Positions 56,627 through 64,000 of a stretch of DNA of 64,000 bases are shown here, piece after piece (position 1 is the stretch's first letter; every line of letters begins with the position of its first letter). The DNA is taken from NCBI RefSeq assembly GCF_009649745.1, contig NZ_WJNG01000002.1, positions 611,262 through 675,261 on the forward strand, read 5' to 3'. The stretch is from Aquibacillus halophilus (GTDB lineage Bacteria; Bacillota; Bacilli; Bacillales; Amphibacillaceae). Below the pieces are notes generated by a model. That model had not been told where the DNA came from. It worked only from the letters and a program-made list of their open reading frames with translations, and made no database searches. The position numbers were made by a program, and so were the translations under genes.

Positions 56627-56950
56627 ATGTCTGAAAACACCAATTCCACAACTACCGATCTAGATTATAAAAAAGCAAAGAAAAAAGAAGAGATGAAACA
56701 ACAGGTAGTGACTTTTGCTTTAATGATAGTGTTCACCATTATCGCTTTCACAATGGTAACAGCAGGATTGGATAAATTATTTGTAATTCCAATTCTGATA
56801 ATTCTAGCGGTTGTCCAAGTAGGATTTCAGCTTTATTACTTCATGCATATGAGCCACAAAGGTCATGAAATGCCTTCAATAATGTTTTATGGAGGGACGG
56901 CTGTTGCTTTTCTAACAGTCTTAACAATGCTTGTTTTAGTATGGTGGTAG
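56627..56950 (+). CDS. ctaF: Cytochrome caa3 oxidase subunit IV (CtaF)
   Basis: 107 residues: charged N-terminus (about 1-28), then three membrane helices with QLYYFMHMSHKGHEMP between the last two. Small fourth subunit of the quinol/cytochrome oxidase family. It follows ctaE by 3 nt. A terminator follows. Confidence 0.93.
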   Translation: MSENTNSTTTDLDYKKAKKKEEMKQQVVTFALMIVFTIIAFTMVTAGLDKLFVIPILIILAVVQVGFQLYYFMHMSHKGHEMPSIMFYGGTAVAFLTVLTMLVLVWW

Positions 56951-56957
56951 ACTAGAT

Positions 56958-56989
56958 AGAGGTCAGGGATTCGTCCCCGACCTCTTTTC
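56958..56989 (+). terminator. Terminator after ctaF
   Basis: AGAGGTCAGGG / CCCCGACCTCT with one bulge, loop of five, then TTTTCT. Confidence 0.8.
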
Positions 56990-57115
56990 TATATTAGTTA
57001 CTGTTGTAGTGCTTTGATTAGAAAAATAAATTTGTTTAAATTGTCATATTTCTAATGTTTTTTTGCCACTTAAATAAGCTATAATGGAAAAAGCACAAAT
57101 ATGGAGTGATATGAA

Positions 57116-58003
57116 ATGTGGTTAGAACTACAAATATTTGGATTTCGAGCTTTGTGGAGTCCATACTATGCATTATTCGTTTTAGGTTTAGGTATAACCT
57201 ATTATTTAATAACTACTAAATTTACTAAGAAGGGACCACCAAGTGTTACCCAACAAACTTCCTTTTATCTTGGGTTAGTTCTTCTGTATATCATAAAAGG
57301 ATCACCTATAGATCTGGTATCTCATATCATGTTTACTTCTCATATGGTTCAAATGGCTCTGTATTACCTTGTTTTCCCAATATTGATTATTAGGGGCATT
57401 CCAGTGTGGATATGGAGAAAAATATTTGACTTGCCAGTATTGAAGTCGATTTTAAAGATTACTACAATACCCTTAATCGCATTATTATTATTTAACGGTT
57501 TATTTTCGATGTATCATATTCCAGTTATTTTTGATTACGCGAAAGAAACTCCAACTGCGCATGCAATCATTACAACAGTTATTTTGTTTACTGCCTTTTG
57601 TATGTGGTGGCCCATTGTCACGCCAATTAAAGAGTTAGACAAACTGTCACCATTGATGAAAATTGGTTATATATTCGCAAATGGAGTATTAATTACACCT
57701 GCTTGTGGCTTAATTATCTTTGCGGACCATTCTATATACGCTACCTATAGTGAGACAGGTAGTTGGATACAAGCACTTGCTTTATGTGTTCCTTCTTCTG
57801 TTTTAGGTGGATTGACCTTAAGTGGACCAGAGATGTTTTCACCACTTCCAATTGTGGAAGATCAACAGCTTGGTGGAATAGTAATGAAGATTATGCAGGA
57901 AATCGTGTACGGAATGATACTAGCCAAAGTTTTCTTTGGTTGGTTCGGTAAGGAAAGCCACAAGGTTGACCCTGTTCCTACAACCACTCCCAGTGAGACC
58001 TAA
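57116..58003 (+). CDS. ctaG: Cytochrome c oxidase assembly factor CtaG
   Basis: 295 residues, seven membrane helices. The caa3_CtaG family has FRALWSPYYALF, SPIDLVSHIMFTSHMVQMALYYLVFP (histidine-rich) and MYHIPVIFDYA. In B. subtilis CtaG is needed for formation of active caa3, probably in CuB delivery. TATGGAGTGAT precedes the ATG. It has its own promoter region after the ctaF terminator. Confidence 0.92.
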   Translation: MWLELQIFGFRALWSPYYALFVLGLGITYYLITTKFTKKGPPSVTQQTSFYLGLVLLYIIKGSPIDLVSHIMFTSHMVQMALYYLVFPILIIRGIPVWIWRKIFDLPVLKSILKITTIPLIALLLFNGLFSMYHIPVIFDYAKETPTAHAIITTVILFTAFCMWWPIVTPIKELDKLSPLMKIGYIFANGVLITPACGLIIFADHSIYATYSETGSWIQALALCVPSSVLGGLTLSGPEMFSPLPIVEDQQLGGIVMKIMQEIVYGMILAKVFFGWFGKESHKVDPVPTTTPSET

Positions 58004-58035
58004 TTATTAATTGTTATTTAGAGAGGATAATTGTT

Positions 58036-58491
58036 ATGCCTTTTTTACCAACTATTAGTACCTTTTTCATTGTTCTAAGTGCTGTATTAGTTGCTATTGG
58101 CTGGATACTAGTTACTCAAAAGAAATATAAAGCGCACAAGAAGACAATGATAAGTGCTGCCATTAGTGCATTACTATTTTTCATTATTTATTTATCACGG
58201 ACTATCTTTGTAGGAAACACTAGCTTTGGCGGACCTGAAGAGTTAAAGATTTATTATACAATTTTTCTTATTTTTCACATTATACTAGCAACAACTGGTG
58301 CAGTATTTGGTATAGTCACTCTTGTACTTGCTTTAAAACGTAATATTACAAAACACAGAAAGATTGGTCCTGTGACTAGTATTATCTGGTTTTTTACTGC
58401 AATAACTGGAGTCGCAGTTTATTTACTTTTATATATTATTTATGATAGTGGAGAAACAACCAGTATGATAAAAGCAATCTTAGGATTATAA
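58036..58491 (+). CDS. ctaM: DUF420 membrane protein, CtaM-like oxidase assembly factor
   Basis: 151 residues, four membrane helices. LPTISTFFIVLSAVLVAIGW, KAHKKTMISA and IFHIILATTGAVFGIVTL with conserved histidines mark DUF420. The S. aureus homolog CtaM is required for heme-copper oxidase activity; B. subtilis YozB is the same family but not in this place. Here it follows ctaG by 32 nt, supporting a shared assembly role. Confidence 0.82.
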   Translation: MPFLPTISTFFIVLSAVLVAIGWILVTQKKYKAHKKTMISAAISALLFFIIYLSRTIFVGNTSFGGPEELKIYYTIFLIFHIILATTGAVFGIVTLVLALKRNITKHRKIGPVTSIIWFFTAITGVAVYLLLYIIYDSGETTSMIKAILGL

Positions 58492-58492
58492 A

Positions 58493-58531
58493 CAAAGGGA
58501 CTACCTTAACAAGTTGAGGTAGTCCCTTTTG
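58493..58531 (+). terminator. Terminator after ctaG-ctaM
   Basis: AAAGGGACTACCT / AGGTAGTCCCTTT stem with a T4 tail. Confidence 0.85.
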
Positions 58532-58676
58532 ATATTCTGTTTGTTACAAATAGGTGAAAGAATACTTATGTGGATGTATAATCAAATTTAGAAGGAGATA
58601 ATACTTCTCGTAGTCCTACTGGAAGGCTCACGAATAAGTTTAGTCTCTACTTTTTAGAATAGAGGTGTATTAAAAG

Positions 58677-59852
58677 GTGAATGAAATAAAAGTGATAACA
58701 AAGGAAGAGTATTATCATGTACTTTCTCTAGGAGAATATGCTTTCAATTATAGACTTACTGAACAGGATAGGCAAGATCGGTCTAAAATGATGGAGAATC
58801 AAATTATACTTGGATCATACGACAAATCAGGGACGCTAGCATCAAAATTACACTTGTTACCAATGGAACTATTTTTGGGCTCTAAGGTAATCCCTTTTGG
58901 TGGAATTGCTGGAGTAGCAACTTGGCCTGAACACAGAAGAAAAGGACATGTTCAACGCTTAATGCGGATGGCTTTGATGGAGATGAAGAAACATCCATTA
59001 CCTCTTTCCATGTTACATCCTTTTTCTGTTGGATTTTATCGTAACTATGGTTGGGAATTGACACAACATATACATAAGTATTTTTTTAAGCCTACAGATT
59101 TACGGGTTAAACGCGTCAATGGTCACACCCAAAGAGTACTATATTCCGAACAAAAAGATACTCTTCAATTTTTATATGAACAACATGCTATTACCTACTG
59201 CTTAATGTTGAAACGTGAGCAGTGGTGGTGGGAAAAGCGAGTAATTTCAAAAGATGACCAGATAGTCATTTATTTTGATTCATCCAATATCCCTCAGGGC
59301 TACTTGATTTCGAAGATAGTTGATAAAAGATTAAAGGTAGAGGAATTCATCTATCAAAATGGTGAAGCATGCTATGGTTTACTACAGTGGATTAGAAATC
59401 ATGATTCAATGTTAAATGAAGTTGAAATGGTAATTCAACCACAAGACCAAATCTCATTTTATTTTGACAATCCCAAAATAACAATGAAGAAAGATGCATA
59501 TTTTATGACAAGAATCGTTGATTTTCAGTCATTTGTTAAAGAGTATCCATTTTTCAAATCCGTTGACCAACTTTTTTTAAGAATTGACCTTATCGATGAT
59601 CTCGCCGAATGGAATAATGGAAGTTGGTTACTTAAAATTGAAAATAATGTAGTAAGTAATGTTGAACTTAATCTTGCTTTTCGAAGTGATTTTACTATAA
59701 CAACCGATATTCAAACACTAACAGCATTATTATTTGGCAGTGAACCCATTGACCGTTTAATCTCATTCGACCTGTTAAAGGTAGAAGGCAATATTAATTT
59801 GCTTAAAAAAATAATTCAACCGATGCAGCCTGCATTATTAGACTTTTTTTAA
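58677..59852 (+). CDS. Eis-like N-acetyltransferase (double GNAT plus SCP2-type domain)
   Basis: 391 residues, typical Eis length. The first GNAT domain has the acetyl-CoA loop VATWPEHRRKGHVQRLM (about 80-96). A second, degenerate GNAT half follows (about 150-285), then a C-terminal sterol-carrier-like domain (about 290-390), and the last residues DFF supply the C-terminal carboxylate used by this family. Relatives acetylate aminoglycosides or protein lysines; the natural substrate is unknown. GTG start after GAGGTG. Confidence 0.82.
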   Translation: MNEIKVITKEEYYHVLSLGEYAFNYRLTEQDRQDRSKMMENQIILGSYDKSGTLASKLHLLPMELFLGSKVIPFGGIAGVATWPEHRRKGHVQRLMRMALMEMKKHPLPLSMLHPFSVGFYRNYGWELTQHIHKYFFKPTDLRVKRVNGHTQRVLYSEQKDTLQFLYEQHAITYCLMLKREQWWWEKRVISKDDQIVIYFDSSNIPQGYLISKIVDKRLKVEEFIYQNGEACYGLLQWIRNHDSMLNEVEMVIQPQDQISFYFDNPKITMKKDAYFMTRIVDFQSFVKEYPFFKSVDQLFLRIDLIDDLAEWNNGSWLLKIENNVVSNVELNLAFRSDFTITTDIQTLTALLFGSEPIDRLISFDLLKVEGNINLLKKIIQPMQPALLDFF

Positions 59853-59873
59853 TTTTATAAAATGAGTTTCAAT

Positions 59874-59925
59874 AAAAAAACATAGTCAGATTTGACGGAA
59901 TGTCAATCTGACTATGTTTTATTTT
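59874..59925. terminator. Bidirectional terminator
   Basis: AAAACATAGTCAGATTTGAC / GTCAATCTGACTATGTTTT, about 19 bp with one mismatch, between convergent genes. Confidence 0.85.
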
Positions 59926-59927
59926 GG

Positions 59928-61010
59928 CTATACTTTGAAATTCCATTTAATAATTCCCGCCTCTTTAGCAGAGTTAAAGGCGATTACAAGTAGAGGTCCT
60001 AGGATAAATCCAAGTATTCCTATTAATTGTAAGCCAATATACATTGCGATTAAAGTGGCCAGTGGAGAAAGACCAATGTGTCGACCCATAACTTTTGGTT
60101 CAACAGTCCTCCTAACAGCAAGTAGAACAACAGCAAGAATAGCTAGTTGTGTACCGGTGACTACGTCTCCAGTAATAAACATGTAGAGTGCCCAAGGTCC
60201 GATAACTATTATGGAACCTATAATCGGGATGAAATCAACTAACCATACAACAATTGAAACAATTATGGCGTATTCCGGTGCAATAAATAATAAACCAAGT
60301 AAAGTAATAATAAATATGATGATACTAACTAAGAACTGAGCTTTCAAAAAACCTAATACCACATAAGCCAGTCTGGCATTCATAAACTTTACTTTTTCGG
60401 CACTTTCAGCTGTAAGGTGTTCATAGGTCATCTTCTTTAGCCCTGGTAATTCTAACATGAACATAAATAACGCAAGTAGGTACACGATTAGACTTACCAA
60501 ATATTCAGGTACTTTACCTACAGCAGATGCTATTTGTTGTAGCTGTAATTTAGATCTTACTGTATCTCCAAACTCTGAAAGGCTTTCACTAATACCATCT
60601 TTCAACTCATCTACAAATTCAACAGGGAGGTCCTCAGTAAAATGTTCAATATCAGTCTCCCATTCTAATAGTTTTGAGTTTATTTGATTTATATATGTAG
60701 GTGTATTCTCAGCGAAGTTCACAACATGAGTAACAGCTCTAGTTACTAAATATGAACCACTGACACTAACAATCACTAAGAAGATTAGAAATATGATAGT
60801 GACTGCAATTTTTCTGTTTAATTTGAATCTTAACTGCATCCAGCGTATTGAGGGATTAAGAAATAGAGCAGTAAAAAAGGCTAAAATTAAAGGAATTGAT
60901 ACTGGTAAAATAAAGTATCCCGCAATAATTAGCAGTATTGTTAGCATTATTAAAATCCATTGGCGTTTTGTAAGGTAACGAAACAATTTAGTTTTGTAAA
61001 CTCCTTTCAT
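59928..61010 (-). CDS. AI-2E/PerM-family permease, YtvI-like
   Basis: 360 residues with about eight membrane helices and a soluble helical region between the third and fourth (about 95-170, acidic). IPLILAFFTALFLNPSI, VWLVDFIPIIGSIIVIGPWALY and GIGLSPLATLIAMYIGLQLIGILGFILGPLL-type segments fit the AI-2E transporter superfamily. It is closest in feel to the sporulation membrane protein YtvI, which is a tentative call. No clear ribosome site before ATG 61010. Confidence 0.75.
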   Translation of the reverse strand: MKGVYKTKLFRYLTKRQWILIMLTILLIIAGYFILPVSIPLILAFFTALFLNPSIRWMQLRFKLNRKIAVTIIFLIFLVIVSVSGSYLVTRAVTHVVNFAENTPTYINQINSKLLEWETDIEHFTEDLPVEFVDELKDGISESLSEFGDTVRSKLQLQQIASAVGKVPEYLVSLIVYLLALFMFMLELPGLKKMTYEHLTAESAEKVKFMNARLAYVVLGFLKAQFLVSIIIFIITLLGLLFIAPEYAIIVSIVVWLVDFIPIIGSIIVIGPWALYMFITGDVVTGTQLAILAVVLLAVRRTVEPKVMGRHIGLSPLATLIAMYIGLQLIGILGFILGPLLVIAFNSAKEAGIIKWNFKV

Positions 61011-61177
61011 AATGGAACAACTTTAATCAAAATATAGCATGTATTTTATTTTTTGAATAGCAAAAAAGAAAGAAAAAGGTGTGAAGTTAAAATAGTAATG
61101 TCAATTGCTCATGTTTTGGATAATCACATAGTTCAAACGAATTGTTTATGTAGCGGGCAATTAAAGCTCAATACAAA

Positions 61178-61214
61178 TAATAAACTGTTAGTGATAAAAC
61201 CAACAGTTTATTAT
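61178..61214. terminator. Terminator hairpin next to the YugN-like gene
   Basis: AATAAACTGTTAG / CAACAGTTTATT, imperfect at the loop, lying just beyond the stop codon of the minus-strand gene. Confidence 0.65.
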
Positions 61215-61217
61215 TCC

Positions 61218-61583
61218 TTATTTTTTATGTTTGTCTAATTCTGCTTTTGCCTTTGAAAGTTGTTGTTTAGCTCTATCAACAACACTATCAGGAAAGTTCT
61301 CTTTTTCTCCGTATTCAACTCCATGCGGGTAATAATGCTTACCCAGTAGAGGTGTGTTTAATTTGACAACGGCATCACCGCGGTCAACATCACCTTCAAG
61401 GGAATAACCTTGAATTCTAATATAGTAAGTAATATTTTCTTCAGCAGAGCTTATTTTGAAATCATAAGTTACCCGTTCATAGTCCCATTGACCAGCACGT
61501 ATAAAAGCAATGTTGTTCATTGAATGATCTAATGGCTTTAAATCTAAAACTAAACCTTCAATTCCAGTACCTTCTATTTTCAT
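61218..61583 (-). CDS. YugN-like family protein (ylbA position)
   Basis: 121 residues, soluble, beta-rich. MKIEGTGIEGLVLDLKPLDHSMNNIAFIRAGQWDYERVTYDF, then YYIRIQGYSLEGDVD and HYYPHGVEYGE, fit the YugN-like family. It has the place of ylbA upstream of ylbB-ylbC in B. subtilis. Function unknown. GAGGTGGAAGT precedes the ATG. Confidence 0.8.
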   Translation of the reverse strand: MKIEGTGIEGLVLDLKPLDHSMNNIAFIRAGQWDYERVTYDFKISSAEENITYYIRIQGYSLEGDVDRGDAVVKLNTPLLGKHYYPHGVEYGEKENFPDSVVDRAKQQLSKAKAELDKHKK

Positions 61584-61760
61584 ACTTCCACCTCACAAAA
61601 AAATGTATGTATCTACCTTATAATAGTATGAAATAAGATAAGTTGCAATCGATTTACGTCCTTTATTGTTTTTAGAACAAGATGATGCAAGAAATTTAAT
61701 AAATTGGAAAGACTAGTTTTGTATGGGAAAAAACATTTTAACTATTAAAGGAGGAAATTT

Positions 61761-62204
61761 ATGAAGTCTGTAAAGGAAATTATGACAACCGATATAAGTT
61801 ATTGTACTGCAGATGATAAAATTAGCGATGCAGCAGTGAAAATGAAAGATAGGAATGTTGGTGCTATACCAATTTGTGGTTCAAATCAAGAACTGTTAGG
61901 AATGGTAACAGATCGAGATTTAGTGATAAGAGGGTATGCCAATAATAAGGATGGCTCAAGCAAAGTTAAAGAGGTTATGAGTAATGAATTGCATTCTGTT
62001 AGTCCTGAAACCACAGTTCAAGAGGCAAGTAAACTAATGGCTAAAAAGCAAATTCGTAGATTACCTATCGTTGATAACGGAAAGCTTATTGGTATTGTGT
62101 CATTAGGTGACTTATCATTAGAAAATAAATCTAATGAGGCAGCAGGTCATGCTCTTGAAGAAATTTCTGAAACGGGAAAAGAACATAACAATGAGATTCA
62201 TTAG
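61761..62204 (+). CDS. ylbB: CBS-domain-pair protein YlbB
   Basis: 147 residues: two CBS domains (about 5-60 and 70-125), with AAVKMKDRNVGAIPICGSNQELLGMVTDRDLVIRG as the first repeat core and KKQIRRLPIVDNGKLIGIVSLGDL as the second. Such stand-alone CBS pairs bind adenine nucleotides; the ligand and partner are unknown. AAAGGAGGAAATTT precedes the ATG. Confidence 0.88.
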   Translation: MKSVKEIMTTDISYCTADDKISDAAVKMKDRNVGAIPICGSNQELLGMVTDRDLVIRGYANNKDGSSKVKEVMSNELHSVSPETTVQEASKLMAKKQIRRLPIVDNGKLIGIVSLGDLSLENKSNEAAGHALEEISETGKEHNNEIH

Positions 62205-62226
62205 TAATTAATTCATAATATTAATC

Positions 62227-62266
62227 TAAAACCTTGCTGTTATTTTAATGCAGCAAGGTTTTTATA
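62227..62266 (+). terminator. Terminator after ylbB
   Basis: AAACCTTGCTG / CAGCAAGGTTT stem with an 11-nt loop and TTTA. Confidence 0.8.
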
Positions 62267-62372
62267 GTTTTGGTTTAACCAAATATTTTATTAATAATAT
62301 AAAATTCTTTTCATAAACAAGCCTATTTTTCATTATAATGATTTATAGAAGTGATTAAAGGAGTTAATAGAT

Positions 62373-63434
62373 ATGAGAGGTTTTAAAAACGTAATACTTT
62401 TACTTTTATTAGTCGCTGGTATTTTCTACGTCTTTCAAGATAGGTTAATAACTGAAAATACAGTAACTAGTTTAGATCTTCTAAGCAAATCTACTCAAAC
62501 AACAATGGAACCCAAAACGTCACCCGCTAGTATAACTTCGGTTTCAAGAATTGAGGGTGATTTATACAAATGGATTGGGAAACAACAAAGTGAATTAGAG
62601 AGTAGTTTAGGAGAACCACTTCGTAGAAACCTAAGCTCCTATGGCTATGTTTGGTGGGTTTACACAAACAGGATAGATCAGTATATTCAGTTTGGTATAA
62701 AAGACAATCAAATAGTAACTATTTTTGCTACGGGAGATGGTCTTTCTATAGACCCGATTAGTATTGGTCAATCATATGATGAGAATGATAAAAACTTTGA
62801 ATTTGACAATGAAGTTTCTTTTTCCAGAGCATCTACTTCATATCGTTTTAAACTAACTACAAATGATATGGAAACTAGACCACTAGCTCAAATTGACACT
62901 GACACTTTTATTCAATTTTACTTTGATTCGTTTGCCCAAAGTTTATCATCAATTCGAATTGTGAACTCAGAAGTCTTATTAACACAGAGGCCGTATGAAA
63001 TTTTCTACCGTGGAGAACTACCAGAAGCACCATTACTTACTTCTGTTCAGTGGAGGGAAGTCGAAACGGGAATGGAACAGCAAATTTTTGATATAACTAA
63101 TATATTTCGAACCCGATTTAATAGAACGCTACTCGAATGGGACGATTCGGCTGCGGGGGTTGCTCTAGGTCATAGTAAGGATATGGCAGAGAACAATTAT
63201 TTTTCCCACTATACCCAAACAGGTGATGGTTTAAAGGAAAGACTAAGCGCTAATGAAATATATTACTTGTCTGCTGGAGAAAATATTGCTGCGCAATACA
63301 CAGATGGTCCTTCTGCTGTTGAAGGTTGGTTAAATAGTGAAGGGCACCGAGACGCATTGCTTAAAAACGATTACACCCATTTAGGTGTAGGTGTATATAA
63401 ATATTATTATACTCAAAATTTCCTGCAAAAATAA
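62373..63434 (+). CDS. ylbC: CAP/SCP-domain secreted protein YlbC
   Basis: 353 residues. N-terminal membrane anchor/signal (about 6-22), a CAP-associated N-terminal domain (about 65-200; WIGKQQSELESSLGEP, SYGYVWWVY), and a C-terminal SCP/CAP domain (about 230-353) with HSKDMAENNYFSH, AGENIAA and GWLNSEGHRDALL. Role outside the membrane unknown. It is the last recognised gene, in the same order (ylbB-ylbC) as B. subtilis. AAAGGAG precedes the ATG. Confidence 0.9.
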   Translation: MRGFKNVILLLLLVAGIFYVFQDRLITENTVTSLDLLSKSTQTTMEPKTSPASITSVSRIEGDLYKWIGKQQSELESSLGEPLRRNLSSYGYVWWVYTNRIDQYIQFGIKDNQIVTIFATGDGLSIDPISIGQSYDENDKNFEFDNEVSFSRASTSYRFKLTTNDMETRPLAQIDTDTFIQFYFDSFAQSLSSIRIVNSEVLLTQRPYEIFYRGELPEAPLLTSVQWREVETGMEQQIFDITNIFRTRFNRTLLEWDDSAAGVALGHSKDMAENNYFSHYTQTGDGLKERLSANEIYYLSAGENIAAQYTDGPSAVEGWLNSEGHRDALLKNDYTHLGVGVYKYYYTQNFLQK

Positions 63435-64000
63435 AAAAATTATAACTGTTAAAAAGTGTTAAAAGTAACTTTCTTTTAAAATAACTCTGTTCCTAAGGGG
63501 TTTTGTGGCTACTTAATATTCATAGTTGATGTAAATTGCGTCGTAACATACCACGCTCTTCACCACTACGGAAATACACTACGCTTTCCGCGGGTGGCTG
63601 TTGAGCCTCCTCGTGCTACGCACTGTGGGGTCTCACCTAGGCCATTCCCTCCCGCAGGAGTCTCCGTGTATTTCCTGCGTTAGTATAGTGTTGTGTTTGA
63701 TAACTACTACATTAAACCAACCAGAGCTAAATACTTATAATGGTTGATTGTGGTGGTAGACAATCGACTCTAGAGTGAAAAGTAACAAAGGTCTCATGCG
63801 ACGAGTAAGCGCAGGTATTTTCCAAATGTCTATGGATTCCGCCCACGCTAGTAGTAGTGTTTTTTTTATTAAAGAAAAAACCCATGAATTTATTGTCTCA
63901 AGGATCCACCCTTGAACAGTGAGCTACTCAAAGCGGAGGAAAAATACGACACTCCTATGGGAAAGGAACAGTCTGAAGACCCCGCAGTGAGTGTTCTTTA
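63435..64000. repeat. Intergenic region with GC-rich palindromic repeats
   Basis: No gene is visible in these 566 nt. A GC-rich element at 63570-63675 is bounded by inverted termini GGAAATACAC / GTGTATTTCC and contains GCTTTCCGCGGG and CTCCCGCAGGAGTCTCC. A related piece in the opposite orientation starts at about 63939 (ACACTCCTATGGGAAAGG, later GAAGACCCCGCAGTG) and runs off the window. The GC content stands out from the A/T-rich surroundings. Similar dispersed repeats are common in Bacillaceae genomes. Confidence 0.7.
63570..63675. repeat. GC-rich palindromic repeat unit
   Basis: 106 bp with 10-bp inverted ends (GGAAATACAC / GTGTATTTCC). Inner GC-rich arms can fold into a branched structure. 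No coding potential. It is probably a non-autonomous dispersed repeat. Confidence 0.65.

Noticed and set aside
61053..61238. 61-codon plus-strand frame
   Set aside because: Runs into the terminator next to the YugN-like gene; no protein-like features.

Overview
This window comes from a low-GC, endospore-forming member of the Bacillaceae. The evidence is A/T-rich sequence, strong GGAGG-type ribosome binding sites with many TTG and GTG starts, sporulation genes (spoVA set, a Spo0E-like phosphatase, YhcN/YlaJ lipoproteins, a YjcZ-type peptide), and long gene-order agreement with the Bacillus subtilis patA to ylbC part of the chromosome. I cannot name the genus. There is no prophage, CRISPR array, rRNA or tRNA that I can see. 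The only mobile-element trace is a decayed IS200/IS605-type tnpB.

Layout. 1-2.3 kb: the 3' part of a membrane transporter and an MDR-type oxidoreductase. 2.3-6.1 kb: a seven-gene leftward sporulation operon (DUF1657, YhcN/YlaJ lipoprotein, spoVAC, spoVAD, spoVAEb, DUF1657, DUF421-DUF1657), with a good sigma-G promoter just upstream. Its gene order is that of the spoVA2mob/2Duf locus linked to high spore heat resistance. 6.3-14.8 kb: accessory genes (unknown lipoprotein and membrane proteins, tnpB remnant, ywpF, an alpha/beta hydrolase, a YjcZ-like peptide, a membrane HtrA-type protease with a zinc-ribbon partner, signal peptidase I, a Spo0E-like gene). 14.9-33.6 kb: patA, an fbpB-like gene, ykyB, a Sco1 protein, ykuE, a hemolysin III protein, darB, dapH-dapL, ykuS, ykuT, ykuU, ykuV, yknU-yknV, ktrC, rpoY-rnjA and def. 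33.8-45.6 kb: ykyA, pdhABCD, a polysaccharide deacetylase, speA, yktA, a GrpB-family gene, yktB, suhB, ylaF. 45.7-63.4 kb: ylaH, ylaI, ylaJ, ylaN, ftsW, then the cytochrome caa3 block ctaA / ctaB-ctaC-ctaD-ctaE-ctaF-ctaG-DUF420 (ctaM-like), an Eis-type acetyltransferase, a YtvI-like permease, a YugN-like gene, ylbB and ylbC. 63.4-64 kb: GC-rich palindromic intergenic repeats.

How the genes work together. patA, dapH and dapL give the acetylase branch of lysine/diaminopimelate synthesis. pdhABCD makes acetyl-CoA. The cta block plus the Sco1 protein builds and fits heme A and copper into cytochrome caa3. darB and ktrC are both c-di-AMP receptor families tied to potassium and stringent control. 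Compared with B. subtilis gene order, pycA (between ftsW and ctaA) and typA (between ylaF and ylaH) are missing from their usual places.

Most worth a second look: the spoVA2mob-like operon with its sigma-G promoter and an internal hairpin; a structured element with mutually exclusive pairings between ctaA and ctaB; an apparent ATT start codon in the GrpB-family gene; two unannotated micro-ORFs; and the inactivated tnpB.
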